From the NCBI GenBank assembly GCA_045637805.1, contig JAZUAE010000012.1, forward strand, positions 124,001 to 188,000: a DNA stretch of 64,000 nucleotides. Direction: 5' to 3'. The notes under the pieces were generated by a model. It worked only from the letters and a program-made list of their open reading frames with translations. It did no database searches and was not told the DNA's origin. The position numbers were made by a program, and so were the translations under genes. The DNA is from CAKVLG01 sp045637805 (GTDB lineage: Bacteria > Bacillota > Clostridia > Christensenellales > UBA1242). Positions 34,299-44,312 of this stretch are shown here, in pieces (position 1 is the stretch's first letter; each line of letters opens with the position of its first letter).

Positions 34299-35288
34299 TT
34301 GGATACACAAAAGATAAAAAATCAAGACAGGGAAAATACAATCCTTGGTCGTGGAATTGCAGGCAAAGAAACTCAAATTGAGAGTGATAACACTCTCACT
34401 TTTTCTGATTCCAAAAAAGAAAAAAAGCCTTTTGTTTTAAAAAGGTTTTTAGTCAATATTATTGTTGTTATTGCTCTTGCTGTTTTCTCTGGTGTGCAAG
34501 TGGGTTTGTTTTATCTTGACACCTTTGTAAAGTCTTATGCACCTCCATCTGTTGCTGAGGAGTCTATTCGTGATGATACACTTGCCATATATTCTTCCAG
34601 TGTGGGCAAGTCTCCTGATGAGCTATCTGCAATCAATGCTGTGATTGTGGCTGATTATCTTTTGACAAAATCAACCTCTGTTCAAAAAACTGTTTATGGT
34701 AAAGTTGTGGCGATGGGTGTAACTCAGGAAATGTCTGCAGTGAAAAAGAGAGTTGGGGATAGGATTTATTCTGAAAAACTTTCTACCGGAATTTTAAGTG
34801 TTGGTAACGCTCATTATCATACACTTGGCAGCAATCTTTTTGAGTTTTATCAAGGCTCTAATGTTACAATTAATAGCGCTACTTGGCCAAGCAGTCCAAA
34901 CTATACTTGGAGCTATGACGAATATATTTCTCATTTCAAGAGCAAGCCGGAATATTTCATCAATTACATCATTAGTAGCAAGACTGTTCAGGCAGCATCT
35001 ATGACAAAAACTAGTGATGGAAACTTCAAAGTTTCCCTTGACCTTGACGCTGTTTATAGTGTTATAAATTATGTTTATGAAATTCGTGAAACATCGGGAT
35101 CGTCTAAGTTTCCAAACTTTAAATCAGTACATTTGGATATTGTGATGGACTCTGCATATCGCATTCTTACAATAGACATAAACGAACTTTATGATGTTGC
35201 TGTTGCTCAGCTCGGTGGTGGTTATGTTGAAACCCGCGCTATAATGCAAGAGAAATTTTCATACGAGGGGGTAGTGATAGATGGCTAA
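34299..35288 (+). CDS. single-TM surface protein, partner of the 2295-residue protein
   Basis: 329 residues from TTG 34299, chosen because AAAGGG (34285-34290) lies 8 nt upstream. A cytosolic N-terminus of about 45 polar residues is followed by one TM helix (FLVNIIVVIALAVFSGVQVGLFYL, about 47-70) and a 255-residue exterior of alpha/beta character (ISHFKSKPEYFINYIISSKTV; SVHLDIVMDSAYRILTIDINELYDV). Not recognised. It overlaps the next gene by 8 nt, so the two are made together. Confidence 0.68.
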   Translation: MDTQKIKNQDRENTILGRGIAGKETQIESDNTLTFSDSKKEKKPFVLKRFLVNIIVVIALAVFSGVQVGLFYLDTFVKSYAPPSVAEESIRDDTLAIYSSSVGKSPDELSAINAVIVADYLLTKSTSVQKTVYGKVVAMGVTQEMSAVKKRVGDRIYSEKLSTGILSVGNAHYHTLGSNLFEFYQGSNVTINSATWPSSPNYTWSYDEYISHFKSKPEYFINYIISSKTVQAASMTKTSDGNFKVSLDLDAVYSVINYVYEIRETSGSSKFPNFKSVHLDIVMDSAYRILTIDINELYDVAVAQLGGGYVETRAIMQEKFSYEGVVIDG

Positions 35289-38200
35289 GAAACGAAAAAA
35301 GCTATTTAGCAAGACCGCTCTTGTTTATGTGCTCACATTTTTTGTTGTTACATTTTGTACAGCGTTTTTAACTGTGACTGTTAATTATGACAATTATCTT
35401 TTAAACAATTCGTCTAATCTTATGGCAAATACTGGCAATGCAGGATCGTCTGCGTTGTCTACAACCATTTCTAACCTTATGAGCATTACTGGTGGAAATG
35501 TGAATGTGTCGATGTCTGCCGAAAGTGAAGAGGGTGAAAGTTTAGACATTGACGCTAACATTAAGCTCAAAATGCAGGGTGGACTTGATGGGTTTGAATG
35601 CAGCATTGATCTTGTACTCTATTTTAATGATGAGCCTTTTGTTTTAAGGGTGGCTTGCATTAAAGGAATGGTATATATATCCGTAAATGATTCACACTTA
35701 AAGTTTAAGGCTGACAAATTTACGGACACTATAGTTGGAATACTTGGCGTTGTTGGAATGGGCGCGGACGGTGCTGCTAGTATCGCATCTATGTTTGATA
35801 TGAACTCTCTTATGAGTATTGCGTCATCTATTCGCGAAGTTGCAATGGATAACGGTACAAGCCTCAAGGTTGAGGACGCAAACATGAACGTTTCAATGAA
35901 TGTCGACGATAATTATATGTTGCAATCGGTTGATATATCTAGCATTGCCGTTGGTGGTTACACCGCATCAGGTGCAGTTACTATGAGTGACATTAACTCA
36001 TCTAACATTGTGATCGAAACCCCATTAGATGATACCGATTATGAAGACATTTCAGTGCCTATCAGGCTGTTTAGTGCGATTGCAAGTCTTTCAAACATGG
36101 ACTTTGTTGCTGATGCTAGGGTAGACGCTTTAGGTGCAACTATTGATAGCAAGATTATTTATGATAAAAATCGCAACATCGGTAAGGTGAGCGTTGGCGC
36201 TGGTGCACTCGATTTTGATATTTATTTTAATAATGGATCATTCTATCTAAACTCTAACAATGCGAAAATAAAAGCTGAAGATTTATCTGCTACAAGCTTT
36301 ATTGCTGGACTCGGTGTTCTTTCAAATGAGGTGGGTAGCTACAGCGAAAGTGGAACAGCGTTCGACGCTTCGACTTTAACCAAACTTGATTTATCTAAGA
36401 TTTTTAATCACTTCACGCTTGATGGTGACAAGATAAAGGTTTCTATGCTGCCGCAAGATATTTATTTTACACTAGACAGCAGTGACAAAATAACCAACAT
36501 TTCGACAAATGGCGACATTTCTTGCAATATTGATTTCTCTTACACTGATCAATCAATTTACTTTGATGATTTTGGATATGTTCCGATTCAGGAAATGAAC
36601 TGGGTGCTTAAACCTATTATGAATTTCTTGCAGGCAAGGCAGTTTAGTGCAACCATTGAATTTGACTATGGCGAGCTTTCAGGTGAGCTTATGATACGTG
36701 TTGACCTTGCAGATAGAAGAGCAATTCAGATAAATACTGAGCTCTTTGGTAAGAAAATCGAAGTTATTGTTGAGGAGGATTATATACTCCTTCGAATTGA
36801 TAAAGAGTCTACTAAAATAAGAAGTCAAGATTCATTACTACTCGCACTTGCTATATTTGATAAATTCTCTGGCGAGATTGAAATTGATACTGCCATTAAT
36901 ATCCAAAATGTTTTGGATAACGCGATGCAACTTGTTTTTGCCGATAAAAATGCACTCTTAATGCAGGGTAAAAATTCACGTCTTCAATATTCAGCTGATG
37001 GAACGATCTTGTTTGAAGGAGTTATCCTTGACAAAAACCTTAGACTATTTATAGATATTGATAAAACCCCACGCAAAATCCGCGATTATGCGTTGAATCT
37101 TTATAGCGATTTTGTGTTTACGTCTGAGCTTGCACAAAACACTATCAACTATATCAATGGTAAGGTTTATAACTTTAGCATTTCGGGCGAGTATGATGGT
37201 AACAAGGTAGATGCTAAAATATTTGCAGACTTAAACGATTCAAGGTACGTTCTGGATATATCTTTTAATAATGAAAGTGTCAACATTGTTTGTCAAGACG
37301 ACGTGTATTATGTTCAGTATCGTCAGTTTAAGTTCTATGGCAACCTAGAAAGCGCAATGGGATTACTTTGCAGCGCAATATCTGCATCTTCTGCTGATAA
37401 AAAGCTCGCGTCATCTATTGAAAGCATAGTGGCTGAGTTTGCTGCAAATATGCAAGATGTCGATATAATTGACGTTATAACAGGTATCAAAATAGGTGAG
37501 ATTAATATAGCTGATAACAGCTTTGAAATCTCAATGGAAAAACTTGCTGGGCTTGAAAAAGTACTCGATATCCAAAATATTAAATTCAAACTTGTAACAG
37601 AGCAACACAATATAAAAACTGTTGGTGTGGATTGTAAGGACACCAAACTTCAAATAGGCATTTCTAAGAAAATTGAGCCAAGGCTCACTGAAACTGAAAT
37701 GGCAGCATACACAATCAGTTTAGACGACTTGTACGCTCTTGCAATTAATACTTATGATTATGTTCAAGGCGGTGCGTATATATTTGATATCTTCGCAGAG
37801 TATAACCAGTACTCAGTTGAGGGTAAACTTAGTGTTATAAATAGCGCTCTATTAGCCGACATTGCAATTAACATTCAAGGCGAAGAGGTGTTTGTAAAAA
37901 TACTTGAAGGTAATATGTATATTAACTATGCAAACCTTGCATTTATAGCAGACCTTAATGATTTAGGTTTACTCATGAGTATTGCAAACAAGCTTGGTAT
38001 TAACATAACTGAGAAAGATTTAGTTGGATTAATGGGTCAACTTTTAGGCGCTTCTAAGTTAAAGTTTGGTGAAAACTCATTTGCTGAATTACTTAGTAAA
38101 ATAAGCATAGACAAAATCGTGTTTAATAGAAATGAAAGCAAATACAATGTAGGTTATGGCTACTATTTATTTACAGTTAATGCAGTTGACAACAAACTCA

Positions 38201-41200
38201 GCGGTGTTTCAACAAATATGCTTGGAACTGCTGTACAAATAACGCTTAGTGATGCATTTGACGTAACCCCTGTTGGTGACTATGTTGCTGTTAGTGACAT
38301 CTTAAAAATTCTTTCAAATGAAATTGACTACGCTAAAGGTGACATGGCGTTTAATATTGATTTTGAACTTAATGGCAAGCCTATAAACGGTAAGATTTAC
38401 GTTTCAGGCGGAGTAGCTTCGGCTGTTATCCAAACTAAAGTTATGGGTCAAAAGTTTGAAGTTAAACTTATAGGTGATACACTTTACTTTGATATTAATG
38501 GTCTCAAGATTAGAGGCAATGCTTCCGATTATGATAAGCTGTCATATATTGTCAATAAGTACACGGGCATTAATCTTCCAAGCATTACATCATTTAATAT
38601 TAACGAAATCTACGAATTCTACAATGAGCTTACTTTATTCGCTGAAAATAATCTTGGATTAAAATTGCCAGAAATTGATAAGTCTAATGTTGAAGAAAAT
38701 ATCGATCCATTAATGCTTCTTGGCGCATTGAAAAACTTAATAATTTCAAACACTGATGAAGGATACGGAATAAGTCTTGGCGGTCAAACTGTTTATGTAG
38801 AAACTGATAATGATAAGTTTGTAGGCTTATTTACAAATATTGCTGGCACAAACGTTAGCGCTTATAAAGATGATTTTGTAAAACTTACAGTTAACAAAGA
38901 TTCGTTCATGATTGCGTCAGATGTAATTAATGTTGTAGATAAGACAGTTAATACGCTTTCAACTAAGTGCATGACTGGGGAGATAGATTTATACTTCTAC
39001 TTTGAGGGTATACAGCACAAGGTTGAAATTGATTACAACATCAACTTTGAGAACTTGAATGATATTAGGGCAAAGATTAATGCTAAATTCAAGGGCGTTG
39101 ATGCTGAAATTATTTATATAGATAAAATACTTTACATTAATGCTGCAGGACTTAAGTTCTATGCAAACATTGATGATTATAAGGATATCCTAGACTTTGT
39201 TCGCACAAGGTTTGGTGTTGAAACAGGTATTGAGGATATGCTTGATGAAATTACTCAAAACTTTAAAAACTTCGAATTTATTGAAGGTTGGATCTTTGAC
39301 GATAAAGCTTCTGAGTTTAGTTTGAAGGGTGGACTTAAAATAGGACTAAACTACAGTGTTGATAAGATTTCATCAGTTGACTTTGCTCAAGGTTTAACGA
39401 GTGCACACATTACTCTTACACCTCCAGAGGAAATGGTTACTATTTCGGAGGTTACAGGTAATTATATTCATTATTCTGAAATCTTTGACTTAATCGATAC
39501 AGTGATTTCAATGGGTGATGAAGAAGGCTTTAGTGTTAACGCGAATGCTACAGTATTCGAGGGTGAAAATGTAAAATTTGACATAGGTATTGACCTTGAT
39601 TTAACAATCAAGAATATGTTAGGTTTCTATGGCAACGCAAAAGTTAAAGACGGAAATGATAAATTGTTATATGATGTTGAGGTTGCTCTTGAAAATCAAA
39701 CAATTTATGTAGACTTTGACGGCCTCAGACTTGCAATGCATCAAAATAGCTTGCGTGAAATTTTTGTAATCGGGCTTTCAGTGCTTGGCATTGATGCCAC
39801 AAGTATACCTTGGCTCAACGCTGTAGACGAAGAGTTTAAGGTGGTTCCAGAAAACTTGAAGAATATTATACCTGTATTAAAACTGGATACGCTTGGTATG
39901 ATTTCAATAATTCAGTCTATGAGCTTTGAAAATGAGATATTTGAAATTACACTCAAAGGTGAATTAATTTCAGAGCAGTCTACAAGACCTATGACTATTT
40001 CAATCGATTTCACTGGTGGTCAAATTAACTCTATTAATCTAGTTGATATTTATACTGGTGTAACTGATAGCGAATATTTTAATCTTTACCTTGAATTTGA
40101 AGAATTTGATTCAGTTCCTGTTATTGATAAGGTTGATGAAAATGGTAGAAAGTTTAACGATATCTCTGATTCAAGCGACTTGTTTAAGGCACTAATCAAT
40201 ACAACCGAACTCAATGATTACACAATTAATGGTACAGTTACATTCAACGCTGTTGATTTAATAAACATGAATATATTTGTTGAAGCGACAGTTAAGAAAA
40301 TTGCAGATAGTTTCTACGCTGAAATTAATCTTTCAAACATTCCCGTTATTTCTTTATTAAACGGTACATTAGGAAAGACTATTAAAGATAGACGATTTAG
40401 TATTTATATGTACGACAACATTGTTTATTTACATAGAACTGAGTATGAATATATTGACCATTGGTTCAGCGAAGACGAGTATATATTAATAGAAAAGAAA
40501 CTCGCTATAACCATGGAGCAGTTCATGGGTGATATGCTCGATTATATTATGTGCTTTGGTTTAGGATTTAAAGAAGATGGCAAGATAATGGAAGCAATTT
40601 ATGCTTCAATAAAACAGCGTCCAGCAAACGACCCTATTGACTTGGGTAACGTACTTGAACATTATGAGAAAGATGTGAATGGATTGCATTACTTGATTTT
40701 AAACATGAAAGAGATTGCATACAACAACGACTTAAAAACTTTATCTGCTTGGATAGGTACAGTTAACTCGGCTGATACAGGGAATAAAGATTATGTTGGA
40801 TTATTAAAGTTTGCTCTTGATATGCAGGTTATGGGATTTGCCAACCTTAAGCTTTCGTCAAATGACTTACAGCTTATTAATATAGGAAAAGATGCAGATG
40901 TAAGCTATGCCGTTGATTATATCAATTCATACAAATATAAGCTTGGTGAATGTTATGTAATATCTAATGGCAAAGAAACTTTGGAGTCTAACCTTACATA
41001 CTTTGCATACTTCTATAACGGCACAGAGATTGTAAGAACTCAGGAGCTCAATACTGGCGAGGCATTAGATTTATCTGGTGTAAACAAGCCTGACGCTTAT
41101 ATAGGCGAAGTTAAGTACGCTTATACATTCAATGGTTGGTACACAGACGCTGAATGCACTAAACTCTATACACAAACAACAATGCCTACCGGTGGAATAG

Positions 41201-42168
41201 CTCTTTATGCAGGCTTTACGCCAACAGCTTATAGGTATGTGTACTTTGATGAGCAGGGTGGTGGATATGTTGATTATATTTGCACCCTTGCAGGAAACAC
41301 TGTTCAAATCCCAACTCTTGCAAATAAGTTTGAAACAATAGGTGCTTACACTTATGAATATAAGCATGTCGGTTGGGTATTTGAAGGTGAAACTTACATT
41401 GACAGCTTTATACTCCCAGACAAAGACGTAATACTTGTAGCCGAGTGGGAGTATGTGGGTCAGACTGCTGCAACTGCGCTCCTAACCATTGTGTTTGGTG
41501 ACGGAAGCAAAGTGGAAGACAGAATTGAAGTGGGAACTACAATCAACTTTAGTCAATATGATGGCGTAGTATCTACGACAAAATTCTATAAAGATAACGC
41601 ATTTACAACTTTAAACGATGTCACAGTAATGCCTTTTGAAAATATTGTACTATACGCTGCAAACGTTTATACTATTACGTTTAGTACTGGAACAAATCAA
41701 AAGGTAATTGAAAAAGAAGCCTATGAGGGTGAAAATGTATATCTTGAAACAAATGTCACAAGAGCGTACTACGATGATGGCTCTGTTAGAATAGATTATA
41801 CATTCCTTGGTTGGTACTTTGCTGATGATGCTGACACGCTCTATAATGGATCGATAAAAATGCCAAACGGCGGCGGTCAATTGATTGCCAAGTGGAGAGA
41901 AACAACTAGAAATTATGTTACTATATCTTTCAAAGTTGATACAATCAGATCAATATACACCTGGCACTACTCAGCTGCGCCAACATCTATAAAATGGCTT
42001 GAGGGTGAGTATTTTGAAATAACTGTTCCGCAACCTACTGCTTATAGAAATAAACTATTTGGTGGTACCCAAAATGCAACATTCAAAGGCTGGAAGTATA
42101 ACGGCTCAGTTGTTCCTGGATTCTATGTAAATGGTAATACAACTCTAGAAGCTTCATGGAGTACTTAA
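35281..42168 (+). CDS. giant anchored repeat protein with C-terminal InlB B-repeats
   Basis: 2295 residues. A single N-terminal TM (about 10-32, no lipobox) anchors it outside. From about 60 to 1750 a degenerate unit recurs at uneven spacing, marked by an aromatic beta motif such as VYISVNDSHLKF (129), LYFDINGLKIRG (1068), LYINAAGLKFYA (1284) and IYVDFDGLRLAM (1474), each followed by a helix. About 1900-2295 holds four or five Listeria-Bacteroides (InlB B) repeats with FNGWYTDAECTKLY, FLGWYFADDADTLYN and FKGWKYNG. The role is likely surface binding or a periplasm-like bridge. The repeat region resembles lipoprotein LolA/LppX-like beta sheets only in rhythm; that is a guess. Confidence 0.8.
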   Translation: MAKKRKKLFSKTALVYVLTFFVVTFCTAFLTVTVNYDNYLLNNSSNLMANTGNAGSSALSTTISNLMSITGGNVNVSMSAESEEGESLDIDANIKLKMQGGLDGFECSIDLVLYFNDEPFVLRVACIKGMVYISVNDSHLKFKADKFTDTIVGILGVVGMGADGAASIASMFDMNSLMSIASSIREVAMDNGTSLKVEDANMNVSMNVDDNYMLQSVDISSIAVGGYTASGAVTMSDINSSNIVIETPLDDTDYEDISVPIRLFSAIASLSNMDFVADARVDALGATIDSKIIYDKNRNIGKVSVGAGALDFDIYFNNGSFYLNSNNAKIKAEDLSATSFIAGLGVLSNEVGSYSESGTAFDASTLTKLDLSKIFNHFTLDGDKIKVSMLPQDIYFTLDSSDKITNISTNGDISCNIDFSYTDQSIYFDDFGYVPIQEMNWVLKPIMNFLQARQFSATIEFDYGELSGELMIRVDLADRRAIQINTELFGKKIEVIVEEDYILLRIDKESTKIRSQDSLLLALAIFDKFSGEIEIDTAINIQNVLDNAMQLVFADKNALLMQGKNSRLQYSADGTILFEGVILDKNLRLFIDIDKTPRKIRDYALNLYSDFVFTSELAQNTINYINGKVYNFSISGEYDGNKVDAKIFADLNDSRYVLDISFNNESVNIVCQDDVYYVQYRQFKFYGNLESAMGLLCSAISASSADKKLASSIESIVAEFAANMQDVDIIDVITGIKIGEINIADNSFEISMEKLAGLEKVLDIQNIKFKLVTEQHNIKTVGVDCKDTKLQIGISKKIEPRLTETEMAAYTISLDDLYALAINTYDYVQGGAYIFDIFAEYNQYSVEGKLSVINSALLADIAINIQGEEVFVKILEGNMYINYANLAFIADLNDLGLLMSIANKLGINITEKDLVGLMGQLLGASKLKFGENSFAELLSKISIDKIVFNRNESKYNVGYGYYLFTVNAVDNKLSGVSTNMLGTAVQITLSDAFDVTPVGDYVAVSDILKILSNEIDYAKGDMAFNIDFELNGKPINGKIYVSGGVASAVIQTKVMGQKFEVKLIGDTLYFDINGLKIRGNASDYDKLSYIVNKYTGINLPSITSFNINEIYEFYNELTLFAENNLGLKLPEIDKSNVEENIDPLMLLGALKNLIISNTDEGYGISLGGQTVYVETDNDKFVGLFTNIAGTNVSAYKDDFVKLTVNKDSFMIASDVINVVDKTVNTLSTKCMTGEIDLYFYFEGIQHKVEIDYNINFENLNDIRAKINAKFKGVDAEIIYIDKILYINAAGLKFYANIDDYKDILDFVRTRFGVETGIEDMLDEITQNFKNFEFIEGWIFDDKASEFSLKGGLKIGLNYSVDKISSVDFAQGLTSAHITLTPPEEMVTISEVTGNYIHYSEIFDLIDTVISMGDEEGFSVNANATVFEGENVKFDIGIDLDLTIKNMLGFYGNAKVKDGNDKLLYDVEVALENQTIYVDFDGLRLAMHQNSLREIFVIGLSVLGIDATSIPWLNAVDEEFKVVPENLKNIIPVLKLDTLGMISIIQSMSFENEIFEITLKGELISEQSTRPMTISIDFTGGQINSINLVDIYTGVTDSEYFNLYLEFEEFDSVPVIDKVDENGRKFNDISDSSDLFKALINTTELNDYTINGTVTFNAVDLINMNIFVEATVKKIADSFYAEINLSNIPVISLLNGTLGKTIKDRRFSIYMYDNIVYLHRTEYEYIDHWFSEDEYILIEKKLAITMEQFMGDMLDYIMCFGLGFKEDGKIMEAIYASIKQRPANDPIDLGNVLEHYEKDVNGLHYLILNMKEIAYNNDLKTLSAWIGTVNSADTGNKDYVGLLKFALDMQVMGFANLKLSSNDLQLINIGKDADVSYAVDYINSYKYKLGECYVISNGKETLESNLTYFAYFYNGTEIVRTQELNTGEALDLSGVNKPDAYIGEVKYAYTFNGWYTDAECTKLYTQTTMPTGGIALYAGFTPTAYRYVYFDEQGGGYVDYICTLAGNTVQIPTLANKFETIGAYTYEYKHVGWVFEGETYIDSFILPDKDVILVAEWEYVGQTAATALLTIVFGDGSKVEDRIEVGTTINFSQYDGVVSTTKFYKDNAFTTLNDVTVMPFENIVLYAANVYTITFSTGTNQKVIEKEAYEGENVYLETNVTRAYYDDGSVRIDYTFLGWYFADDADTLYNGSIKMPNGGGQLIAKWRETTRNYVTISFKVDTIRSIYTWHYSAAPTSIKWLEGEYFEITVPQPTAYRNKLFGGTQNATFKGWKYNGSVVPGFYVNGNTTLEASWST

Positions 42169-42200
42169 TAAAAAAGTTGGAAAAATCCAACTTTTTTATT
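42169..42200 (+). terminator. terminator of the giant-protein operon
   Basis: AAAAAAGTTGG, AAAAAT, CCAACTTTTTT. Confidence 0.85.
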
Positions 42201-42217
42201 TTGTTTTTTTGTTTTAT

Positions 42218-42247
42218 TTGCTTGCCTTATTAAATAAGTGATATAAT
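42218..42247 (+). promoter_or_regulatory. promoter of ygjV-like gene, 6 nt from ATG
   Basis: TTGCTT (42218-42223), 18 nt, TATAAT (42242-42247), TAATTT, ATG. Confidence 0.65.
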
Positions 42248-42253
42248 TAATTT

Positions 42254-42781
42254 ATGACAATAGGATATATTATTTCTCAAATCATTGTTTTGTTTGCAAT
42301 TTTGTGTTGCGTTCTTTCATATTTTACAAAAAATAGAACGCTTATACTCGTGCTTAGAATTATTACTGCGTTATCTTATACTACAAGTTATATATTGCTT
42401 AACGCTATAGCAGGCGCTATAACAAATATAGTTGCAATATCACTTGCAGTTGTTTTATTCTTTTACACTAAAAAGGATAAAGATTGTCCGCTTTGGTTGT
42501 TGTTAGTCTTTGAGTGTATGATTGTAACGAGTTGTGTCATCTTTTGGGACGGGTATGCTACTATTTTTGTGCTCGCAGCACACATAGTAGATATGTATTC
42601 GGTTTGGCAAAAAGATGTTAAAATTTATAGGTGGCTTAGTTTGCCAGTTAGTGTGTTTTTTGGCGTGTATAGTGTGCTTTATGCGTCATACGTGGCGGCT
42701 ATTTTTGAAGTCGTTGTTCTTATGTTTAAAATACTAAGTATTGTTGATTACTATAAATTCAAGAAAAAACAACAAAATTAA
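42254..42781 (+). CDS. YgjV family inner-membrane protein
   Basis: 175 residues with six hydrophobic helices covering nearly the whole length. The pattern matches YgjV (Imp-YgjV, PF10688): LSYFTKNRTLILVLRIITALSYTTSYILLNAIAGAITNIV near the start, seen here as the K-N/K-R...L...N...L-G-Y-A-N pattern, and VDMYSVWQKDVKIYRWLSLPVSVFFGVYS later. Function unknown in the family. No Shine-Dalgarno; leaderless start. Confidence 0.78.
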   Translation: MTIGYIISQIIVLFAILCCVLSYFTKNRTLILVLRIITALSYTTSYILLNAIAGAITNIVAISLAVVLFFYTKKDKDCPLWLLLVFECMIVTSCVIFWDGYATIFVLAAHIVDMYSVWQKDVKIYRWLSLPVSVFFGVYSVLYASYVAAIFEVVVLMFKILSIVDYYKFKKKQQN

Positions 42782-42812
42782 GCACGAAAAAGCACTTAAT
42801 TTGTCGAAGATA

Positions 42813-42841
42813 TTGTAAAAGTTGGCTTATTATGTTATAAA
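42813..42841 (+). promoter_or_regulatory. promoter of the mTERF-like/CYTH genes
   Basis: TTGTAA (42813-42818), 17 nt, TATAAA (42836-42841); AAGGAG site before ATG 42870. Confidence 0.55.
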
Positions 42842-42869
42842 TGGTTTATAAACAAAAGGAGAATTATTT

Positions 42870-44009
42870 ATGACGGTTAAAGAGTATTTAATTAATGAGT
42901 TTGGGTTTACTGAAAGCAAAGCTGAGGATATTTTAAGAGTATCAAGAATGACAGATATTGAGCTTGTAAAAAGTAAACTTAAAGAAATTTCACATTTCTT
43001 AAATCTTAATGTAAACGAACTAAAGAAGACTATTTCTAGCTGGCCACAAACATTAAACATTAGCGTAGAAAATGTAAAAGGAAAGGCTGAGTTTTATAAA
43101 AAAGAGTATGGCATGACCCTGCCTCAGTTTAGAAAGATGGTTAAAATTAATTTTGCGCCAATTCATGCGTCAACCAAAAAAGTGAAAGAACTTGAAGATT
43201 ACTATTACGTGGCTTGGGGCATGAGTAAAGAGCAATTTGTTGCTAAAATGAAACGCGTGCCAGGATTTGTCGGTATGACTCCTGAAAGCGTAGATAAGAG
43301 AACAAGAGAGATAGGGTTGCAGTATGGTATGAGCCATGGTGACCTTGAAAAGCTAGTTAAGTCTGGAACAAACTTTCCATGCGTTGCTCTAGATAAAATA
43401 TATGAAATGGCAGATTTCTTTGAAAGAGAGTTTTTTATAGATGGAGATACTTTTGGGAAAATGCTCGTTTCAGGCAAACCTATTTCTTACACAAAAGAAA
43501 AGATTACTGAAAATTATGAGTATCTTAAAAAAAGATTTGCGCTTTCTAAATTGCAATATGGCACAATGATTCAAAGATGCCCAACAGTGCTCGGTTTTTC
43601 ATCAAAAACGCTTGAGGGACGTATTGCTAAACTTCAAGAACTTGGTTTAGACTTAGACACAATAGTGGATAGGGCGCGCACTCTAACCGTTAACCAGAGC
43701 AAAATGAAGGCAAGATACATGTACGCTAAACTTAATGGTTGCACAGAAGATAAATTTCTAAGTAACGGTTTTATGTATGATATTAAGAACGTACATGCAA
43801 GAACTGTGTATGTAAAAAATGAGAATTTGCCGATGAGTTATATCTATCTTCCTGAAAAGAAGTTTGCTATGCGTACAGGTGTAAAAACTGCCGAAATTAT
43901 AAGTGAAAATTTCAATATGAATGATTTATATGAATATTTGCAATCACAATATAATGCATCATTTGAAGATGGTGTAACTTTAGCTGAGGAGGATATGGTA
44001 AATGACTAA
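42870..44009 (+). CDS. mTERF-like helical-repeat protein
   Basis: 379 residues built of about eight helical repeats of 33-37 residues. The repeat pattern is helix-loop with P-x-x-L/V-x-x-S/T-x-E/K-x-V/L, a K-x-x-x-L/F helix, then G-M/L-x-x-x-x-x-x-M/V. Examples are SWPQTLNISVENVKGKAEF, RVPGFVGMTPESVDKRTRE and RCPTVLGFSSKTLEGRIAKL. This is the rhythm of mTERF proteins, organellar nucleic-acid-binding solenoids that are essentially eukaryotic. The C-terminal 60 residues are different (MSYIYLPEKKFAMRTGVKTAE). AAGGAG precedes ATG 42870; overlaps the next gene by 8 nt. Nucleic-acid binding is inferred only from the repeat type. Confidence 0.68.
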   Translation: MTVKEYLINEFGFTESKAEDILRVSRMTDIELVKSKLKEISHFLNLNVNELKKTISSWPQTLNISVENVKGKAEFYKKEYGMTLPQFRKMVKINFAPIHASTKKVKELEDYYYVAWGMSKEQFVAKMKRVPGFVGMTPESVDKRTREIGLQYGMSHGDLEKLVKSGTNFPCVALDKIYEMADFFEREFFIDGDTFGKMLVSGKPISYTKEKITENYEYLKKRFALSKLQYGTMIQRCPTVLGFSSKTLEGRIAKLQELGLDLDTIVDRARTLTVNQSKMKARYMYAKLNGCTEDKFLSNGFMYDIKNVHARTVYVKNENLPMSYIYLPEKKFAMRTGVKTAEIISENFNMNDLYEYLQSQYNASFEDGVTLAEEDMVND

Positions 44010-44286
44010 GAAAACTCTCTTATATTTAAAAGATCTTGGTCTTTCTGCTGAAGACGTTGAAATTCTCTTGGAGGTCGCTCCAGAAATAATGGACGCAGCA
44101 GATGACGATATTATAAAAAATATTGAACTTGTGATCAGTTATGGTTATCCGAGATTAGATATCGGAACCTTAATTCAGGTAAACCCATTATTTTTAATCA
44201 TTTCTGAGGAACTTTTAGATGACTTGCTCAGAGATCTCGGCTCAAACATTGAGGAAAAATTAAAAGCAAACCCATTCTTGATTTAA
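44002..44286 (+). CDS. small mTERF-like repeat protein
   Basis: 94 residues with two to three repeats of the same kind as its upstream neighbour: LKDLGLSAEDVEILLEVAPEIM, then YPRLDIGTLIQVNPLFLIIS and a final LKANPFLI. The recurring V-x-P-x-(I/F)-(M/L) and helix pattern match the mTERF-like unit. The ATG overlaps the stop of the larger protein (ATGACTAA), so the two are coupled and may act as a pair. AGGAGG lies upstream inside the first gene. Confidence 0.62.
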   Translation: MTKKTLLYLKDLGLSAEDVEILLEVAPEIMDAADDDIIKNIELVISYGYPRLDIGTLIQVNPLFLIISEELLDDLLRDLGSNIEEKLKANPFLI

Positions 44287-44312
44287 TATTAATAGTTAAA
44301 AGTAGGTGAGTT

